From Novosphingobium sp. BW1 (GTDB taxonomy: Bacteria > Pseudomonadota > Alphaproteobacteria > Sphingomonadales > Sphingomonadaceae), in contig NZ_VIRF01000069.1 in the NCBI RefSeq assembly GCF_008107685.1, positions 1 through 64,000 of the forward strand: DNA of 64,000 nucleotides. The letters are read 5' to 3'. Below are positions 1 to 9,037 of the stretch, piece by piece. Under the pieces are notes generated by a model that worked only from the letters and a program-made list of their open reading frames with translations, had not been told where the DNA came from and made no database searches. Position numbers and translations under genes: made by a program. Position 1 is the stretch's first letter; each line of letters starts with the position of its first letter.

Positions 1-169
1 TCGAGCCGCTTGGTGTCCGGTCCTGTAACCTCAATCTGGATGCCCGTTCGCATGCGCCATCTTCGCATGTCCCCCCGTTCAAGGGAATCCCGAAAACGGA
101 ATCATCTGTTCCGATCAATCCACTAGGATCACCAAGTACCGGGGGCTTGTTGCCACCTCCACGCTCGCT

Positions 170-2710
170 GTGGCGCTCGCATCGTCGCCTGCACTTGCAC
201 AGGACAGCGTCGTTTCCGCCGATGAAAGCGCGGCCAACGCCATCATCGTCAGTGGTCTTCGCAGCCAGCCGCGCTCGGTCACCGATTCCGCCGTGCCGGT
301 TGACGTCTTCAGCGAAGAAACCATCGAGCGCGCCTCGCAGACCGACACGCTCGACATCCTGCAGACGCTCATTCCGTCCTACACCGTCAACCGTGCGGCC
401 AACACCACGTCGGACACCTTCATCCGCGCGCCCAGCCTGCGCGGCCTGCCCGCCGACAAGACGCTGCTGCTCGTCAACGGCCGCCGCCGCCACAAATCGG
501 CCAGCGTGGGCGTGAGCGGCTACGGCAGCCACGCTGCAGACTCCGCGGTGATCCCGGGCATTGCGCTCAAGTCCATCGAAGTCCTGCGCGACGGCGCTGC
601 CGCACAGTACGGCTCGGACGCCATCGCGGGCGTCATCAACTACGAGCTCAAGGACGCCAACCACGGCGGCTCGCTCGTCGCCCAGGTCGGCCAGTACTAC
701 GAAGGTGACGGCGAAAGCGTCCAGATAGCAGGCAACATCGGCCTGCCGCTGACCGACAACGGCTTCATCAACATCTCGGGCCAGTACACCGACAACGACT
801 ACACCAACCGCGCGCGGACCTTCGATTCCACCTCGTGGAACCCCTTCGACGCCTATGAGAACGATCCGGCCTACCGTGAGGCGGTGGACGCGGCCGGTAT
901 CGACCTCTCCAAACCCATGGAAGTGCGCGGTCAGCCCAAGGAACGCGCAGGCCGCATCGTCGTCAACTCAGGGATCGACCTCAGCGACGACACCGAGCTT
1001 TACGCCTTCGGCAATTTCTCCCGTTCCAAGGGCACCGCCATGGCGACCTTCCGCGTGCCCGGCGGCGGCCACGTGGTCATGGACAACCCTGTGCGCCTCG
1101 AGGACGGCTCGACCTGGCGTTTCGCCGACCGCTTCCCGCTCGGCTACCAGCCCAACTTCTCGGGCAAGGTGACCGACTGGAGCATCGCAGGCGGCTGGCG
1201 CACCGAACGGGACCTCGGCGGCGACCAGACGTTCTCCGCCGACATCGCCGCACGTTACGGCTGGGACAAAATCGAATACTCGATCGCGGACACAGTGAAC
1301 CCCTCGATGGGCCCGGATTCGCCGACCGATTTCGACGCCAGCACCTACACCTCGGACGAGTTCGCGCTCAACGCCGACTTCGTCTACACCGTGGGTGTCG
1401 GCCTCGCTGGTCCCCTCGTCTTCAACTTCGGCGGGGAATTCCGCCGCGAAGGCTTCAAGATCGGCGCGGGCAGCCCCGGCTCCTATACCGGTGGCCCCTG
1501 GGGCATGGCCGACCCGTTCAACTTCTGCTCAAACCAGGCGGACTTCGCCGACCGCTCGCTCAACGCGGGCGCGCCGATGGGCATGGGCATTTCCTGCACC
1601 GATCCTTCCGACCCGGTCTACACCATCATGCAGCCCGGCTCGAACGGCATCACCGGCCTCTCGCCCGATGTCGCCAGCGACTTCACGACCGAGAGCAAGT
1701 CGGCCTACGCCGAACTCAGCGCGGACGTGACCGACGAATGGTTCATCGACTTCGCGGGCCGCTACGAAGACTACCAGAGCTTCGGCGACAAGTTCGTCTG
1801 GAAGGTCGCCACGCGCTACAATGTCACCGACTGGGCCGCCGTGCGCGGGTCGCTCGGCACGGGCTTCCGCGCACCGACAGCCGGCCAGCTCAACATGACC
1901 CAGTCCGCGATCAACACCGTGGGCGGTGTGCCGATGAACATCGGCCTCTACCCCGCCTCACACCCGGTCGCGCAGTACCTGGGCGGAGAGGACCTGGGGC
2001 CCGAGACCTCGAAGAACTATTCACTGGGCCTCACCCTCAATCCCTTCGACGGCTTCACGCTGACGGTCGATGCCTACCGCATCAAGATCGAGGACCAGCT
2101 CTACGCCACCTCGCGCATCACCGTGACGGACGACATCCGCGCGGCCATGATCGAGGCGGGCATCGAGGGCGCGGGCGCCATCGACCAGATCCAGTTCTTC
2201 CAGAACGCGATCGACACGACGGTCGAGGGCATCGACGTGGTCGCCTCCTACCGCGGCTATTTCCTGGGCGATGAGCCCACCACGATCACCGCCGCGTTCA
2301 ACACGAACTCGTACAAGATCGACCGGGTCAACATCGCGCAAGTCTCGTTCAACAACGTGACCGTCTACAACTTCGAGAACAACAACCCCGACTGGCGCGC
2401 CAACGCCACGGTGTTCCATGACTTCGGACCCATCCAGGCCATGGTGCGCGCCAACCTGTTCGGCCCCTGGTCGCGCCAGACCACGCGCGCGGGCAATGCC
2501 ATCCAGGACTACGGCACCGAGGTTCTTTTCGATGCCGAACTGACCGCCCCCCTGGGCGATGGCTACAGCCTGACGCTCGGCGCCCGCAACCTCTTCGACG
2601 GCTACCCGCCGGTGAACCGCATCGACGACACCAACGGGCGCACCTACGTCGACGGGCCTATGAGCTGGCAGGGCGGCTTCTATTACGCGCGTCTGAACTT
2701 CGACTTCTGA
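170..2710 (+). CDS. TonB-dependent receptor (start uncertain)
   Basis: Outer-membrane barrel expected to import an unknown ligand with energy from TonB-ExbBD. Read from the GTG at 170 it has 846 residues: a TonB-box-like AIIVSGL near residue 25, a plug at about 45-160 with LVNGRR and GSDAIAGVINY, then a long barrel ending YYARLNFDF with the terminal Phe typical of BAM substrates. Odd: 170 is the only standard start in frame and leaves a stub signal peptide (MALASSPALAQ). Codons 128-169 read ITKYRGLVATSTLA, exactly the missing basic and hydrophobic part, but contain no ATG, GTG or TTG back to the in-frame stop at 26-28. The true start may be a rare ATC at 128, or the 5' end may be frameshifted. 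No FecI/FecR pair adjoins it. The nearby amine-type catabolic genes hint at a nitrogenous ligand, which is inference only. Confidence 0.9.
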   Translation: MALASSPALAQDSVVSADESAANAIIVSGLRSQPRSVTDSAVPVDVFSEETIERASQTDTLDILQTLIPSYTVNRAANTTSDTFIRAPSLRGLPADKTLLLVNGRRRHKSASVGVSGYGSHAADSAVIPGIALKSIEVLRDGAAAQYGSDAIAGVINYELKDANHGGSLVAQVGQYYEGDGESVQIAGNIGLPLTDNGFINISGQYTDNDYTNRARTFDSTSWNPFDAYENDPAYREAVDAAGIDLSKPMEVRGQPKERAGRIVVNSGIDLSDDTELYAFGNFSRSKGTAMATFRVPGGGHVVMDNPVRLEDGSTWRFADRFPLGYQPNFSGKVTDWSIAGGWRTERDLGGDQTFSADIAARYGWDKIEYSIADTVNPSMGPDSPTDFDASTYTSDEFALNADFVYTVGVGLAGPLVFNFGGEFRREGFKIGAGSPGSYTGGPWGMADPFNFCSNQADFADRSLNAGAPMGMGISCTDPSDPVYTIMQPGSNGITGLSPDVASDFTTESKSAYAELSADVTDEWFIDFAGRYEDYQSFGDKFVWKVATRYNVTDWAAVRGSLGTGFRAPTAGQLNMTQSAINTVGGVPMNIGLYPASHPVAQYLGGEDLGPETSKNYSLGLTLNPFDGFTLTVDAYRIKIEDQLYATSRITVTDDIRAAMIEAGIEGAGAIDQIQFFQNAIDTTVEGIDVVASYRGYFLGDEPTTITAAFNTNSYKIDRVNIAQVSFNNVTVYNFENNNPDWRANATVFHDFGPIQAMVRANLFGPWSRQTTRAGNAIQDYGTEVLFDAELTAPLGDGYSLTLGARNLFDGYPPVNRIDDTNGRTYVDGPMSWQGGFYYARLNFDF

Positions 2711-2823
2711 TCGCACGTATAGGGGCCGAAAGGCCCTACCCGATCGGCCCCGAGGCCGCCTCCTGCCCTTCGCCGGGGCGGCCTCAGGAACGATCTTCAT
2801 TTCGAAAACACCCTACCTTGACC

Positions 2824-2858
2824 GGGTCCGAAGCCACGCGCTTCGGGCCCGCTTTTTT
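2824..2858 (+). terminator. Rho-independent terminator after the first TonB receptor
   Basis: An 11-bp stem (2824-2834 with 2840-2850, one G-U pair) with a 5-base loop is followed by GC and six T. Two further hairpins lie between the receptor stop and this site: a bulged one around 2719-2735 with a GAAA loop, and a perfect 9-bp stem pairing 2752-2760 with 2777-2785. Confidence 0.8.
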
Positions 2859-2907
2859 GCCTCCCCCCACTTCTTTCCCATGCCCCTGCGCCAAAGGAGC
2901 GATCCGC

Positions 2908-3351
2908 ATGAACGAGACCCCTTCCCCCGTTCTCAGCCGACGCGGCCTGCACGTCACCGGCGCGGGCCTTGGCCCGCTGGCCGCAGGTCGACTTCTCCGA
3001 GCACGAGACCGTGTTCTACGCGCCCACCGGCGGCGTCGTGAAAGCGCGCGAGGCGATGATCGCCGTGCCCGAAGCCTTCATGCACAAGGGCGGCACGATG
3101 AAGATCGGCCACGCCAAGCCCGCCCCGGCAGGAGGCTCCGCACCGCTCACAGTCGATGGTGAGCCACTGGCCTGCGGTGCCGCGCTCTTCGCGTGCGGCC
3201 ACTGGCTGCCCCGCATGTTCCCCGAACGGCTGGGCGACCGCATCGTTACCCCGCGCCGCGAGATTTTCTACGTAAGCTCGACCAGCCGGGCGACAACGCC
3301 ACCGATGCGCTGTTCTCGCTCGCTAACCACAAGGCGCGGACGCACAAGTAG
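2908..3351 (+). pseudogene. Decayed FAD-dependent (DAO-type) oxidoreductase
   Basis: Three pieces resemble one exported amine/sarcosine-oxidase-like flavoenzyme. The N-terminus from ATG 2908 reads MNETPSPVLSRRGLHVTGAG, a Tat-like SRRG signal. A middle piece in another frame (about 2975-3270) contains FYAPTGGVVKAREAM, FACGHWLPRMFPERLGDRI and TPRREIFYV, as expected for the substrate-domain half of DAO enzymes. A tail at 3274-3351, back in the first frame, ends ATDALFSLANHKARTHK and a TAG stop. The dinucleotide-binding GxGxxG region and most of the roughly 400-residue body are missing. This fits at least two internal deletions with frame changes, not a functional gene. Family assignment rests on motif resemblance. 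Confidence 0.6.
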
Positions 3352-3409
3352 GGTTTAGGAAAGGAATAATTCCGAAAGCGCCCCCCTCGGAAAACGACCT
3401 TGTTTTAAC

Positions 3410-3538
3410 TCAGAACAACACCGACCCGTCCTCCACGGGCGAGCGGGGGAAGGAAAGAACCTGCGTGATGGTCCCCACCCGGATGTCGAGCGCAGCGAAG
3501 TTGGCGTATTCGGCGGCAGGTTTTGCTTGGGGCACCAT
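3410..3538 (-). pseudogene. N-terminal fragment of a CsaA-like tRNA-binding protein
   Basis: The 42-codon frame starting MVPQAKPAAEYANFAALDIR continues with VGTITQVLSFPRSPVEDG and stops. The FxxLDIRVGTI stretch is the hallmark start of the CsaA/EMAP-II-type tRNA-binding OB fold. Intact CsaA has about 110 residues, so only the first third remains, with the end replaced by unrelated sequence. It lies in a gene-free stretch between the oxidoreductase remnant and the aldehyde dehydrogenase, on the opposite strand to both. I see no other gene in 3352-3746. Confidence 0.55.
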
Positions 3539-3746
3539 AAGGGTTCCAGATGGCTGTTTCTTGGGCAGTCTAGCGGCTGGACAAAGGCGGCGGCGCCCCT
3601 TGTCTGCGGGGCCCGTGCGACATTCTACCGCGCCTTTCACGCAATTCGGTGGCATGTGCCGCCCGGCATTCGCATCCAAGCACCACCCGCTCGCGTGCCC
3701 CGCCTAGAACGAGGGCACGACGTCGACTCCAATTGCAGGGCCACAG

Positions 3747-5237
3747 ATGACCGACACCCTCGATACGCGCACCGCCCATCCGGGCGAGAGCCTCGCCAAC
3801 CCCGCGCTTTTTCGCCAGCAGGCCTTTATTGCGGGCGAGTGGGTCGCTGCCGATGGCCGCGCCATGCTTGACGTTACCGACCCGGCGAGCGGCGCGTGTG
3901 TGGGCACGGTTCCCGCCTGCGGCACGGCCGAGACCCGCCGCGCGATTGCGGCGGCCGAGGCCGCGCAGGCGCAGTGGCGCCACCAGACTCCCCAGCAGCG
4001 CAGCGCCGTCATCGAGGAATGGCACCGCCTCATCCTGGCCAACCAGGTCGACCTTGCCCGCATCATAACCGTCGAGCAGGGTAAACCGCTTCCCGAAGCG
4101 GCGGGCGAGATCGCCTATGCAGCAAGCTTCGTGAAGTGGTTTGCCGCCGAGGGCCTGCGCATCCACGGCCACGAGGTCGGCTCGCCCTTTGCCGACCGCC
4201 GCATCCTTGTGCGCAAGGAACCCATCGGCGTCACCGCCGCGATCACGCCCTGGAACTTCCCCGCTGCCATGATTACCCGCAAGGCGGCACCGGCGCTGGT
4301 TGCGGGCTGCGCGATGATCGTGAAGCCCTCCGAACTCACCCCCTTTACCGCGCTGGCGCTGGCCGCCCTCGCCGAAGAGGCGGGGCTCCCCAAGGGTGTT
4401 CTCAGCGTCGTCACCGGCCTTCCCGCCGAGATCGGGGCAGAGCTGACCTCAAGCCCCGTCGTGCGCATGCTCACCTTCACCGGCTCGACGCGCGTGGGCG
4501 CGCTGCTGATGGAGCAGTGCGGGGCCACGGTGAAGAAGATGGGGCTGGAACTGGGCGGCAATGCGCCCTTCATTGTCTTCGATGACGCCGATGTCGATCT
4601 TGCCGTCGAGGGTGCGATAGCCAGCAAGTTCCGCAACGCCGGGCAGACCTGCGTGTGCACCAACAGGTTTTACGTGCAGGCGGGCATCCACAACCGCTTC
4701 GTGGAGAAGCTGGGTGCAGCCGTGCGTGCGCTGAAGGTGGGCCCAGGCACCGAGGACGGCGTCGAGATCGGCCCTCTCATCAACCAGGCCGCAAAGGACA
4801 AGGTCGAGGCCCACGTCAACGACGCGCTCGCGAAAGGGGCCCAGATCGCCGCGCAGTGCGCCGCACCCGAAGGGTTTGCCGCCCCCATTGTGCTGGCGGG
4901 CGTCACCGAGGACATGCGCGTGTGCCATGAAGAGACCTTCGGGCCGCTTGCCCCCGTCATCCGCTTCAGCGACGAGGCCGAGGCGATCCGCGCGGCGAAC
5001 GATACCCCCTATGGCCTTGCCGCGTACTTCTACACCCGCGACATGGACCGCGCCTGGCGGGTCAGCGAGGCGCTGGTATTCGGCATGGTTGGCCTCAACA
5101 CCGGCGCCATGGCGATGGAAGTCGCGCCCTTTGGGGGCATGAAGCAATCGGGTCTTGGGCGCGAAGGCGCGAGCGAGGGCCTGGAGGAATTCCTGGAAGC
5201 CAAGACCTTCCATTGGGCCGGGATCAAGGGAGCCTGA
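3747..5237 (+). CDS. NAD(P)-dependent succinate-semialdehyde dehydrogenase family
   Basis: Cytoplasmic aldehyde dehydrogenase, probably oxidising succinate semialdehyde (or a similar omega-carboxy aldehyde) to succinate. The 496-residue product carries AITPWNFP at about 168, FTGSTRVG, the catalytic-Glu motif ELGGNAPF and the catalytic-Cys motif GQTCVCTNRF near 303, the Cys-x-Cys form typical of GabD. Length is close to the family's roughly 480. The ATG at 3747 follows GCAGGG. It is the first gene of a pair with the dehydrogenase starting 6 bases downstream, so the two are probably cotranscribed. A second paralogue lies at 37580-39031. The aminotransferase encoded nearby on the other strand would supply the semialdehyde. 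The exact substrate is not shown by sequence. Confidence 0.88.
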   Translation: MTDTLDTRTAHPGESLANPALFRQQAFIAGEWVAADGRAMLDVTDPASGACVGTVPACGTAETRRAIAAAEAAQAQWRHQTPQQRSAVIEEWHRLILANQVDLARIITVEQGKPLPEAAGEIAYAASFVKWFAAEGLRIHGHEVGSPFADRRILVRKEPIGVTAAITPWNFPAAMITRKAAPALVAGCAMIVKPSELTPFTALALAALAEEAGLPKGVLSVVTGLPAEIGAELTSSPVVRMLTFTGSTRVGALLMEQCGATVKKMGLELGGNAPFIVFDDADVDLAVEGAIASKFRNAGQTCVCTNRFYVQAGIHNRFVEKLGAAVRALKVGPGTEDGVEIGPLINQAAKDKVEAHVNDALAKGAQIAAQCAAPEGFAAPIVLAGVTEDMRVCHEETFGPLAPVIRFSDEAEAIRAANDTPYGLAAYFYTRDMDRAWRVSEALVFGMVGLNTGAMAMEVAPFGGMKQSGLGREGASEGLEEFLEAKTFHWAGIKGA

Positions 5238-5242
5238 AGCGA

Positions 5243-6316
5243 ATGAGTGAACGTACCTATCGCATTGCCGTAATTCCCGGGGACGGGATCGGCAAGGAAG
5301 TCATGCCAGAGGGCGTACGCGCGCTGGAAGCTGCGGCCAGGACTTTCGGTTTCACGCTGGAACTGGAATGGCACGACTTTGCCTGCTGCGAATACTACGC
5401 CGAGCACGGCAAAATGATGCCCGAGGACTGGAAAGCGCAGATCGGCGATGTCGATGCGATCTACTTCGGCGCGGTCGGCTCGCCCGACACCGTGCCCGAC
5501 CACATTTCGTTGTGGGGCTCGCTCATCCAGTTCCGCCGCGAATACGACCAGTTCGTGAACCTGCGCCCGGTACGCCTGATGCCCGGTGTGCCCTGCCCGC
5601 TCGCTGGCCGCGAGCCCGGCGACATCGACATGATGATCGTGCGCGAGAATACCGAAGGCGAATATTCAGCCATCGGCGGCGTCTCCTTCCCCGACACCGA
5701 GCGCGAGATCGTGGTGCAGGACACAATCATGACCCGTTTCGGCACCGAGCGAATCCTGAGGTACGCCTTCGACCTCGCCATGACCCGCCCGGAACGCCAT
5801 GTCACCTCCGCGACCAAATCCAATGGCATCGCCATCACCATGCCGTGGTGGGACAAGCGGGTGGAGGACATGGCAGGCAAATACCCCGAGATCCGCACCG
5901 ACAGATACCACATCGACATCCTCGCCGCGCAATTCGTAATGAACCCGGACCGTTTCGACGTGGTCGTCGCCTCCAACCTCTTCGGAGACATCCTCTCGGA
6001 CCTGGGCCCGGCTTGCACCGGCACGATCGGCATCGCGCCGTGCGGCAACATCAACCCGGACCGCTCCAAACCCTCGCTTTTCGAACCGGTCCACGGTTCG
6101 GCCCCCGACATCGCCGGCCAGGGCATCGCCAACCCGGTGGGGCAGATATGGTGCGGCGCAATGATGCTGGAACACCTGGGCGAAACCGAGGCCGCCGCCG
6201 CCATCGTCGCGGCCATCGAGAGCGCGCTGTCGAAGCCTGAAACGCGCACGAAGGACTTGGGCGGCGCGGCTGACACCGTGGGTTGCGGCACCGCCATCGC
6301 CGAAGCTATCGCCTGA
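5243..6316 (+). CDS. Tartrate/D-malate dehydrogenase-like enzyme (isocitrate/isopropylmalate dehydrogenase family)
   Basis: NAD-dependent oxidative decarboxylase of 357 residues. The N-terminal IAVIPGDGIGKEV, VRENTEGEYS, SNLFGDILSDLGPA and PVHGSAPDIAG motifs define the beta-decarboxylating dehydrogenase family. The SDTVPDHISLW-like region and overall length fit the tartrate dehydrogenase/TtuC-DmlA branch better than LeuB. The ATG at 5243 follows AAGGGAG and lies 6 bases after the aldehyde dehydrogenase stop, so the genes form an operon. Within this locus it would handle a 2-hydroxy-acid intermediate, but which one cannot be read from the sequence. LeuB is the main alternative assignment. Confidence 0.82.
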   Translation: MSERTYRIAVIPGDGIGKEVMPEGVRALEAAARTFGFTLELEWHDFACCEYYAEHGKMMPEDWKAQIGDVDAIYFGAVGSPDTVPDHISLWGSLIQFRREYDQFVNLRPVRLMPGVPCPLAGREPGDIDMMIVRENTEGEYSAIGGVSFPDTEREIVVQDTIMTRFGTERILRYAFDLAMTRPERHVTSATKSNGIAITMPWWDKRVEDMAGKYPEIRTDRYHIDILAAQFVMNPDRFDVVVASNLFGDILSDLGPACTGTIGIAPCGNINPDRSKPSLFEPVHGSAPDIAGQGIANPVGQIWCGAMMLEHLGETEAAAAIVAAIESALSKPETRTKDLGGAADTVGCGTAIAEAIA

Positions 6317-6359
6317 TGAAAGATCGGCCACTCCTGCGCATGGCAGGAGTGGCCCGACA

Positions 6360-6412
6360 CGGCACGAAAAAGCCCGGCCAGGAACCTATCTTGGCCGGGC
6401 TTTTTCGTGCCG
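6360..6412. terminator. Perfect bidirectional terminator between convergent operons
   Basis: A 21-bp perfect stem (6360-6380 with 6392-6412) encloses an 11-base loop. Each arm carries a run of five A or T, so either transcript ends in GC stem plus U-run. It separates the plus-strand dehydrogenase from the minus-strand Lrp/AsnC gene. A second perfect 12-bp hairpin (6326-6337 with 6343-6354) lies just upstream of it. Confidence 0.9.
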
Positions 6413-6424
6413 GGGAGCTGCCGC

Positions 6425-6922
6425 TCAGCGCGAGAGGCCCGGGGCGTGCAACTTGACCGGGGCCTGTCCGCGCGCCACCGCGGTCTTGATCACGATATAG
6501 GAGAAGTACTTGGAAACGCCGATGCCGCTTTCGAGCAATTCCTCCATCATCTCCTGATATTCGGCGATGCCGCGCACCACGAACTTCAGGAGATAGTCGA
6601 AGCCGCCACTGACGAGGTGGCATTCGACCAGTTCCTCGTACTGCGCGATGCGCGTCTCGAACTTCTGGAAGTCGGCGCGGCGGTGGTCGCCCAGCGTCAC
6701 CGAAGTGAAGACGATCTGGCTGGTGCCGATCTTGGCGAGGTTGATGATCGCGCTGTAGCCCGCGATCAGCCCTGCCGATTCCAGCCGCTTGACGCGGGTG
6801 AGACAGGGGCTGGCGGACAGGCCTACCTTGTCCGCCAGCTCCGCGTTGGTGATGCGGCCGCTTCGTTGCAGTTCGGCCAGGATATTGATGTCGATCCGGT
6901 CGAGTTTCGGTGCATTGATCAT
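6425..6922 (-). CDS. Lrp/AsnC-family transcriptional regulator
   Basis: A 165-residue DNA-binding regulator. Residues about 5-55 form the AsnC helix-turn-helix (LDRIDINILAELQRSGRIT, then NAELADKVGLSASPCLTRVK), followed by a RAM effector-binding domain (about 70-150) with VECHLVSGGFDYLLKF. Such proteins sense amino acids or amines. It is the last gene of a minus-strand run: aminotransferase, HAD hydrolase, then this gene after a 26-base gap. It is therefore likely the local regulator of amino-compound breakdown, possibly autoregulated. No operator could be assigned. Confidence 0.93.
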   Translation of the reverse strand: MINAPKLDRIDINILAELQRSGRITNAELADKVGLSASPCLTRVKRLESAGLIAGYSAIINLAKIGTSQIVFTSVTLGDHRRADFQKFETRIAQYEELVECHLVSGGFDYLLKFVVRGIAEYQEMMEELLESGIGVSKYFSYIVIKTAVARGQAPVKLHAPGLSR

Positions 6923-6948
6923 GGTGCGGCCTTTTTCTTTTCCGTTAT

Positions 6949-7677
6949 TTAATCCCCGTTGCGTAGCTCTTCCTGATGCGCCTTCACAAGATCGGCCATC
7001 GAGTTGAACCGGAAGTCGTAGGTTGGCTCGTGCGAGGGGGTCATGGTCGCACCGAAACCCGCTTGCGCGTGGCGGCGATATATCCAGCAGTTGGCAAGGC
7101 CAAACTTGCGCGCGGGAACGTGGTCGTGGAACAGGCTCTCGGCCGTGTGCAGGATTTCACCGGGCTCCAGGCCCAGATCGCCGATGTGGCCGTTCATGTA
7201 CTCGAAATTGCGATCCGAAGGCTTGTAGGCGCCCACGTCCTCGGCCGAATAGATCGCGTCGAATTCGACCTGCAGCTTCTCGTTCGAATACTGGAAGGTC
7301 TTGTTGTCGACGTTCGAGAGGATGATGAGCTTATAGTATTTCTTGAGGTACTGCAGTGCCCCCGGACTGTCGACGAACGCTGGCCAGTTGCGCACCGATC
7401 TCCCATATTCCTCGCACTCGGCCTGCGAGAACGGAACGCCCCACTGCTCGGCCAGGCGCTTATAGACGATGGGCAGGAGGTCCCGGTAAGGCTTGCCCGG
7501 CGTCTGCGCCTGCTGCCGGGATTCGTGGCGGGCGTGGGCCTGCAGGATCTCGTCTCGGCTCATGTCCGTGCCGACCCGCGCGGTCAGTTCGCGCAGGCCC
7601 TCGATCATGCCCGATTCCCAGTCGATGAGCGTGCCGTAGCAGTCAAACGACAAGGCCTTGTAATCACCCAACCGCAT
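6949..7677 (-). CDS. HAD-superfamily type II haloacid dehalogenase-like hydrolase
   Basis: A 242-residue cytoplasmic hydrolase. The start MRLGDYKALSFDCYGTLIDW carries the HAD nucleophile motif DxYGTLIDWE of type II haloacid dehalogenases. IILSNVD supplies motif II Ser, KPSDRNFEY motif III Lys and HTAESLFHDHVPA the terminal acidic motif. The ATG at 7677 overlaps the end of the aminotransferase by 14 bases, indicating translational coupling. Homologous neighbours in an amine catabolic locus make dehalogenation doubtful. A phosphatase or other acid hydrolase role is equally possible. Confidence 0.87.
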   Translation of the reverse strand: MRLGDYKALSFDCYGTLIDWESGMIEGLRELTARVGTDMSRDEILQAHARHESRQQAQTPGKPYRDLLPIVYKRLAEQWGVPFSQAECEEYGRSVRNWPAFVDSPGALQYLKKYYKLIILSNVDNKTFQYSNEKLQVEFDAIYSAEDVGAYKPSDRNFEYMNGHIGDLGLEPGEILHTAESLFHDHVPARKFGLANCWIYRRHAQAGFGATMTPSHEPTYDFRFNSMADLVKAHQEELRNGD

Positions 7678-9037
7678 CGCGGATCTCCTTGATAGTAAGC
7701 AGTTCGTCGAGGCTCTTGCGGAAACGCTCCAGCATGAGGCCGACTTCGTCGGTGGTGATGCACAGCGGCGGAGCGAAGCCGACGATGCCATCCCCGAAGG
7801 CCCGGAACACCACGCCGTTGCGATAGCCGATATCGGCAAGGTGCTGGGGCAGTTTCATCTCAGCAGTTGGACGCGTTTTGGCCACCTTGTCGGTGACAAG
7901 TTCGACACCGGCCAGCAGCCCCTGCGAGCGCACGTCCCCGACCAGCGGATGATCGCGCAGCGCTTCCAGGCCCTTGGCCAGATGCGCGCCCGAGGTGACG
8001 CCGTTGGCGAGCAGGCCGCCCTCTTCGTAAAGGCGCAGAACCTCCAAAGCGATTGCCGCGCTCACCGGATGGCCCGAATAGGTCATGCCGTGGCCGATCG
8101 AGACGCCCGGAGGGGTCGCATCGGCAATCGTGCGGTAGATGCGGTCCGACATGAAGAGCGCGCCCATCGGCGCATAGCCCGAGGTCAACCCCTTCGCGGT
8201 GGTCATGAAGTCGGGGGTCAGCCCCTCGTGCTCACAGGCGAAGAGCGGGCCGGTGCGCCCGAAGCCGGTGATGACCTCGTCGATGCAGAACAGGATATCC
8301 AGTTCGCGGCAGGCGGCCTGCATGGCGCTGAGCCAGCCCTTGGGCGGGACGATCACACCGCCCGAGCCCACGACCGGCTCACAGAAGAAGGCCGCGACGT
8401 TCTCCGCGCCCAGTTCCTCCACCTTCGCCTTCAGTTCGGCGACAGACGACGCGATCAGCGCGGCATCCTCGCCCTCGAAGCGGTAGGGATAAGGGCACGA
8501 GATATGGTGCTGGACGGGTGTGGGCACATCGAAGCCAGCGTGGAAGGCGGGCAGGCCGGTCAGGCCCGAGCCGGTGCTGCTGGAGCCATGGTAGCCGCGT
8601 TCCAGCGCGATCATGTGCTTCTTCTGCGGGCGGCCCGTGACGTTGTAATAGTAGCGGATGAAGCGCACGACACTGTCGACCGCGTCCGACCCACCGAGCG
8701 AGAAGAACACGTGGTCGAGATCCCCCGGCGCGCGCTGGGCGAGCTTGGTGGCAAGCTCGATCGCAGGCTCGGAACCGAAGTGGAAGTAGCCGGTGGCATA
8801 GGGCAGGCGCGACATCTGCTCGGTCGCGGCCGCGACGATGCTGTCCTGGCCATAACCCACGTTGACGCACCACAGCCCGGCGAATCCATCAAGCAGCTCG
8901 TGCCCGTCGATGTCGGTGAGATAGGTGCCCTTGCCCGAACGCAGGATCGTGGCCCCGCGCGCCTCGTGGTCGCGCCACGAGGCCACCGGGTGGATCCAGT
9001 GCGCCTTGTCGTTTTCCAGCAGTGAATTGGCGATCAT
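7664..9037 (-). CDS. Class III PLP-dependent omega-aminotransferase
   Basis: A 457-residue cytoplasmic transaminase that would move an amino group from an omega-amino acid or diamine to a keto acid, producing an aldehyde. Evidence: HGMTYSGHPVSAAIALEVL, the Asp-containing LDILFCIDEVITGFGRTG and the PLP-lysine motif TTAKGLTSGYAPMGALFMSD. The ATG at 9037 is preceded by AAGGGA at 7 bases. It heads the minus-strand operon with the HAD hydrolase and the AsnC regulator. Together with the succinate-semialdehyde dehydrogenase at 3747 it fits GABA- or beta-alanine-like substrate catabolism (inference). The 282 bases upstream (9038-9319) hold no gene and probably its promoter. Confidence 0.9.
   Translation of the reverse strand: MIANSLLENDKAHWIHPVASWRDHEARGATILRSGKGTYLTDIDGHELLDGFAGLWCVNVGYGQDSIVAAATEQMSRLPYATGYFHFGSEPAIELATKLAQRAPGDLDHVFFSLGGSDAVDSVVRFIRYYYNVTGRPQKKHMIALERGYHGSSSTGSGLTGLPAFHAGFDVPTPVQHHISCPYPYRFEGEDAALIASSVAELKAKVEELGAENVAAFFCEPVVGSGGVIVPPKGWLSAMQAACRELDILFCIDEVITGFGRTGPLFACEHEGLTPDFMTTAKGLTSGYAPMGALFMSDRIYRTIADATPPGVSIGHGMTYSGHPVSAAIALEVLRLYEEGGLLANGVTSGAHLAKGLEALRDHPLVGDVRSQGLLAGVELVTDKVAKTRPTAEMKLPQHLADIGYRNGVVFRAFGDGIVGFAPPLCITTDEVGLMLERFRKSLDELLTIKEIRDAVG

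Noticed and set aside
6949..7839. 54-codon upstream extension of the HAD hydrolase
   Set aside because: It is low-complexity Ser/Ala/Arg sequence inside the aminotransferase gene; the HAD motif follows directly after the ATG at 7677.
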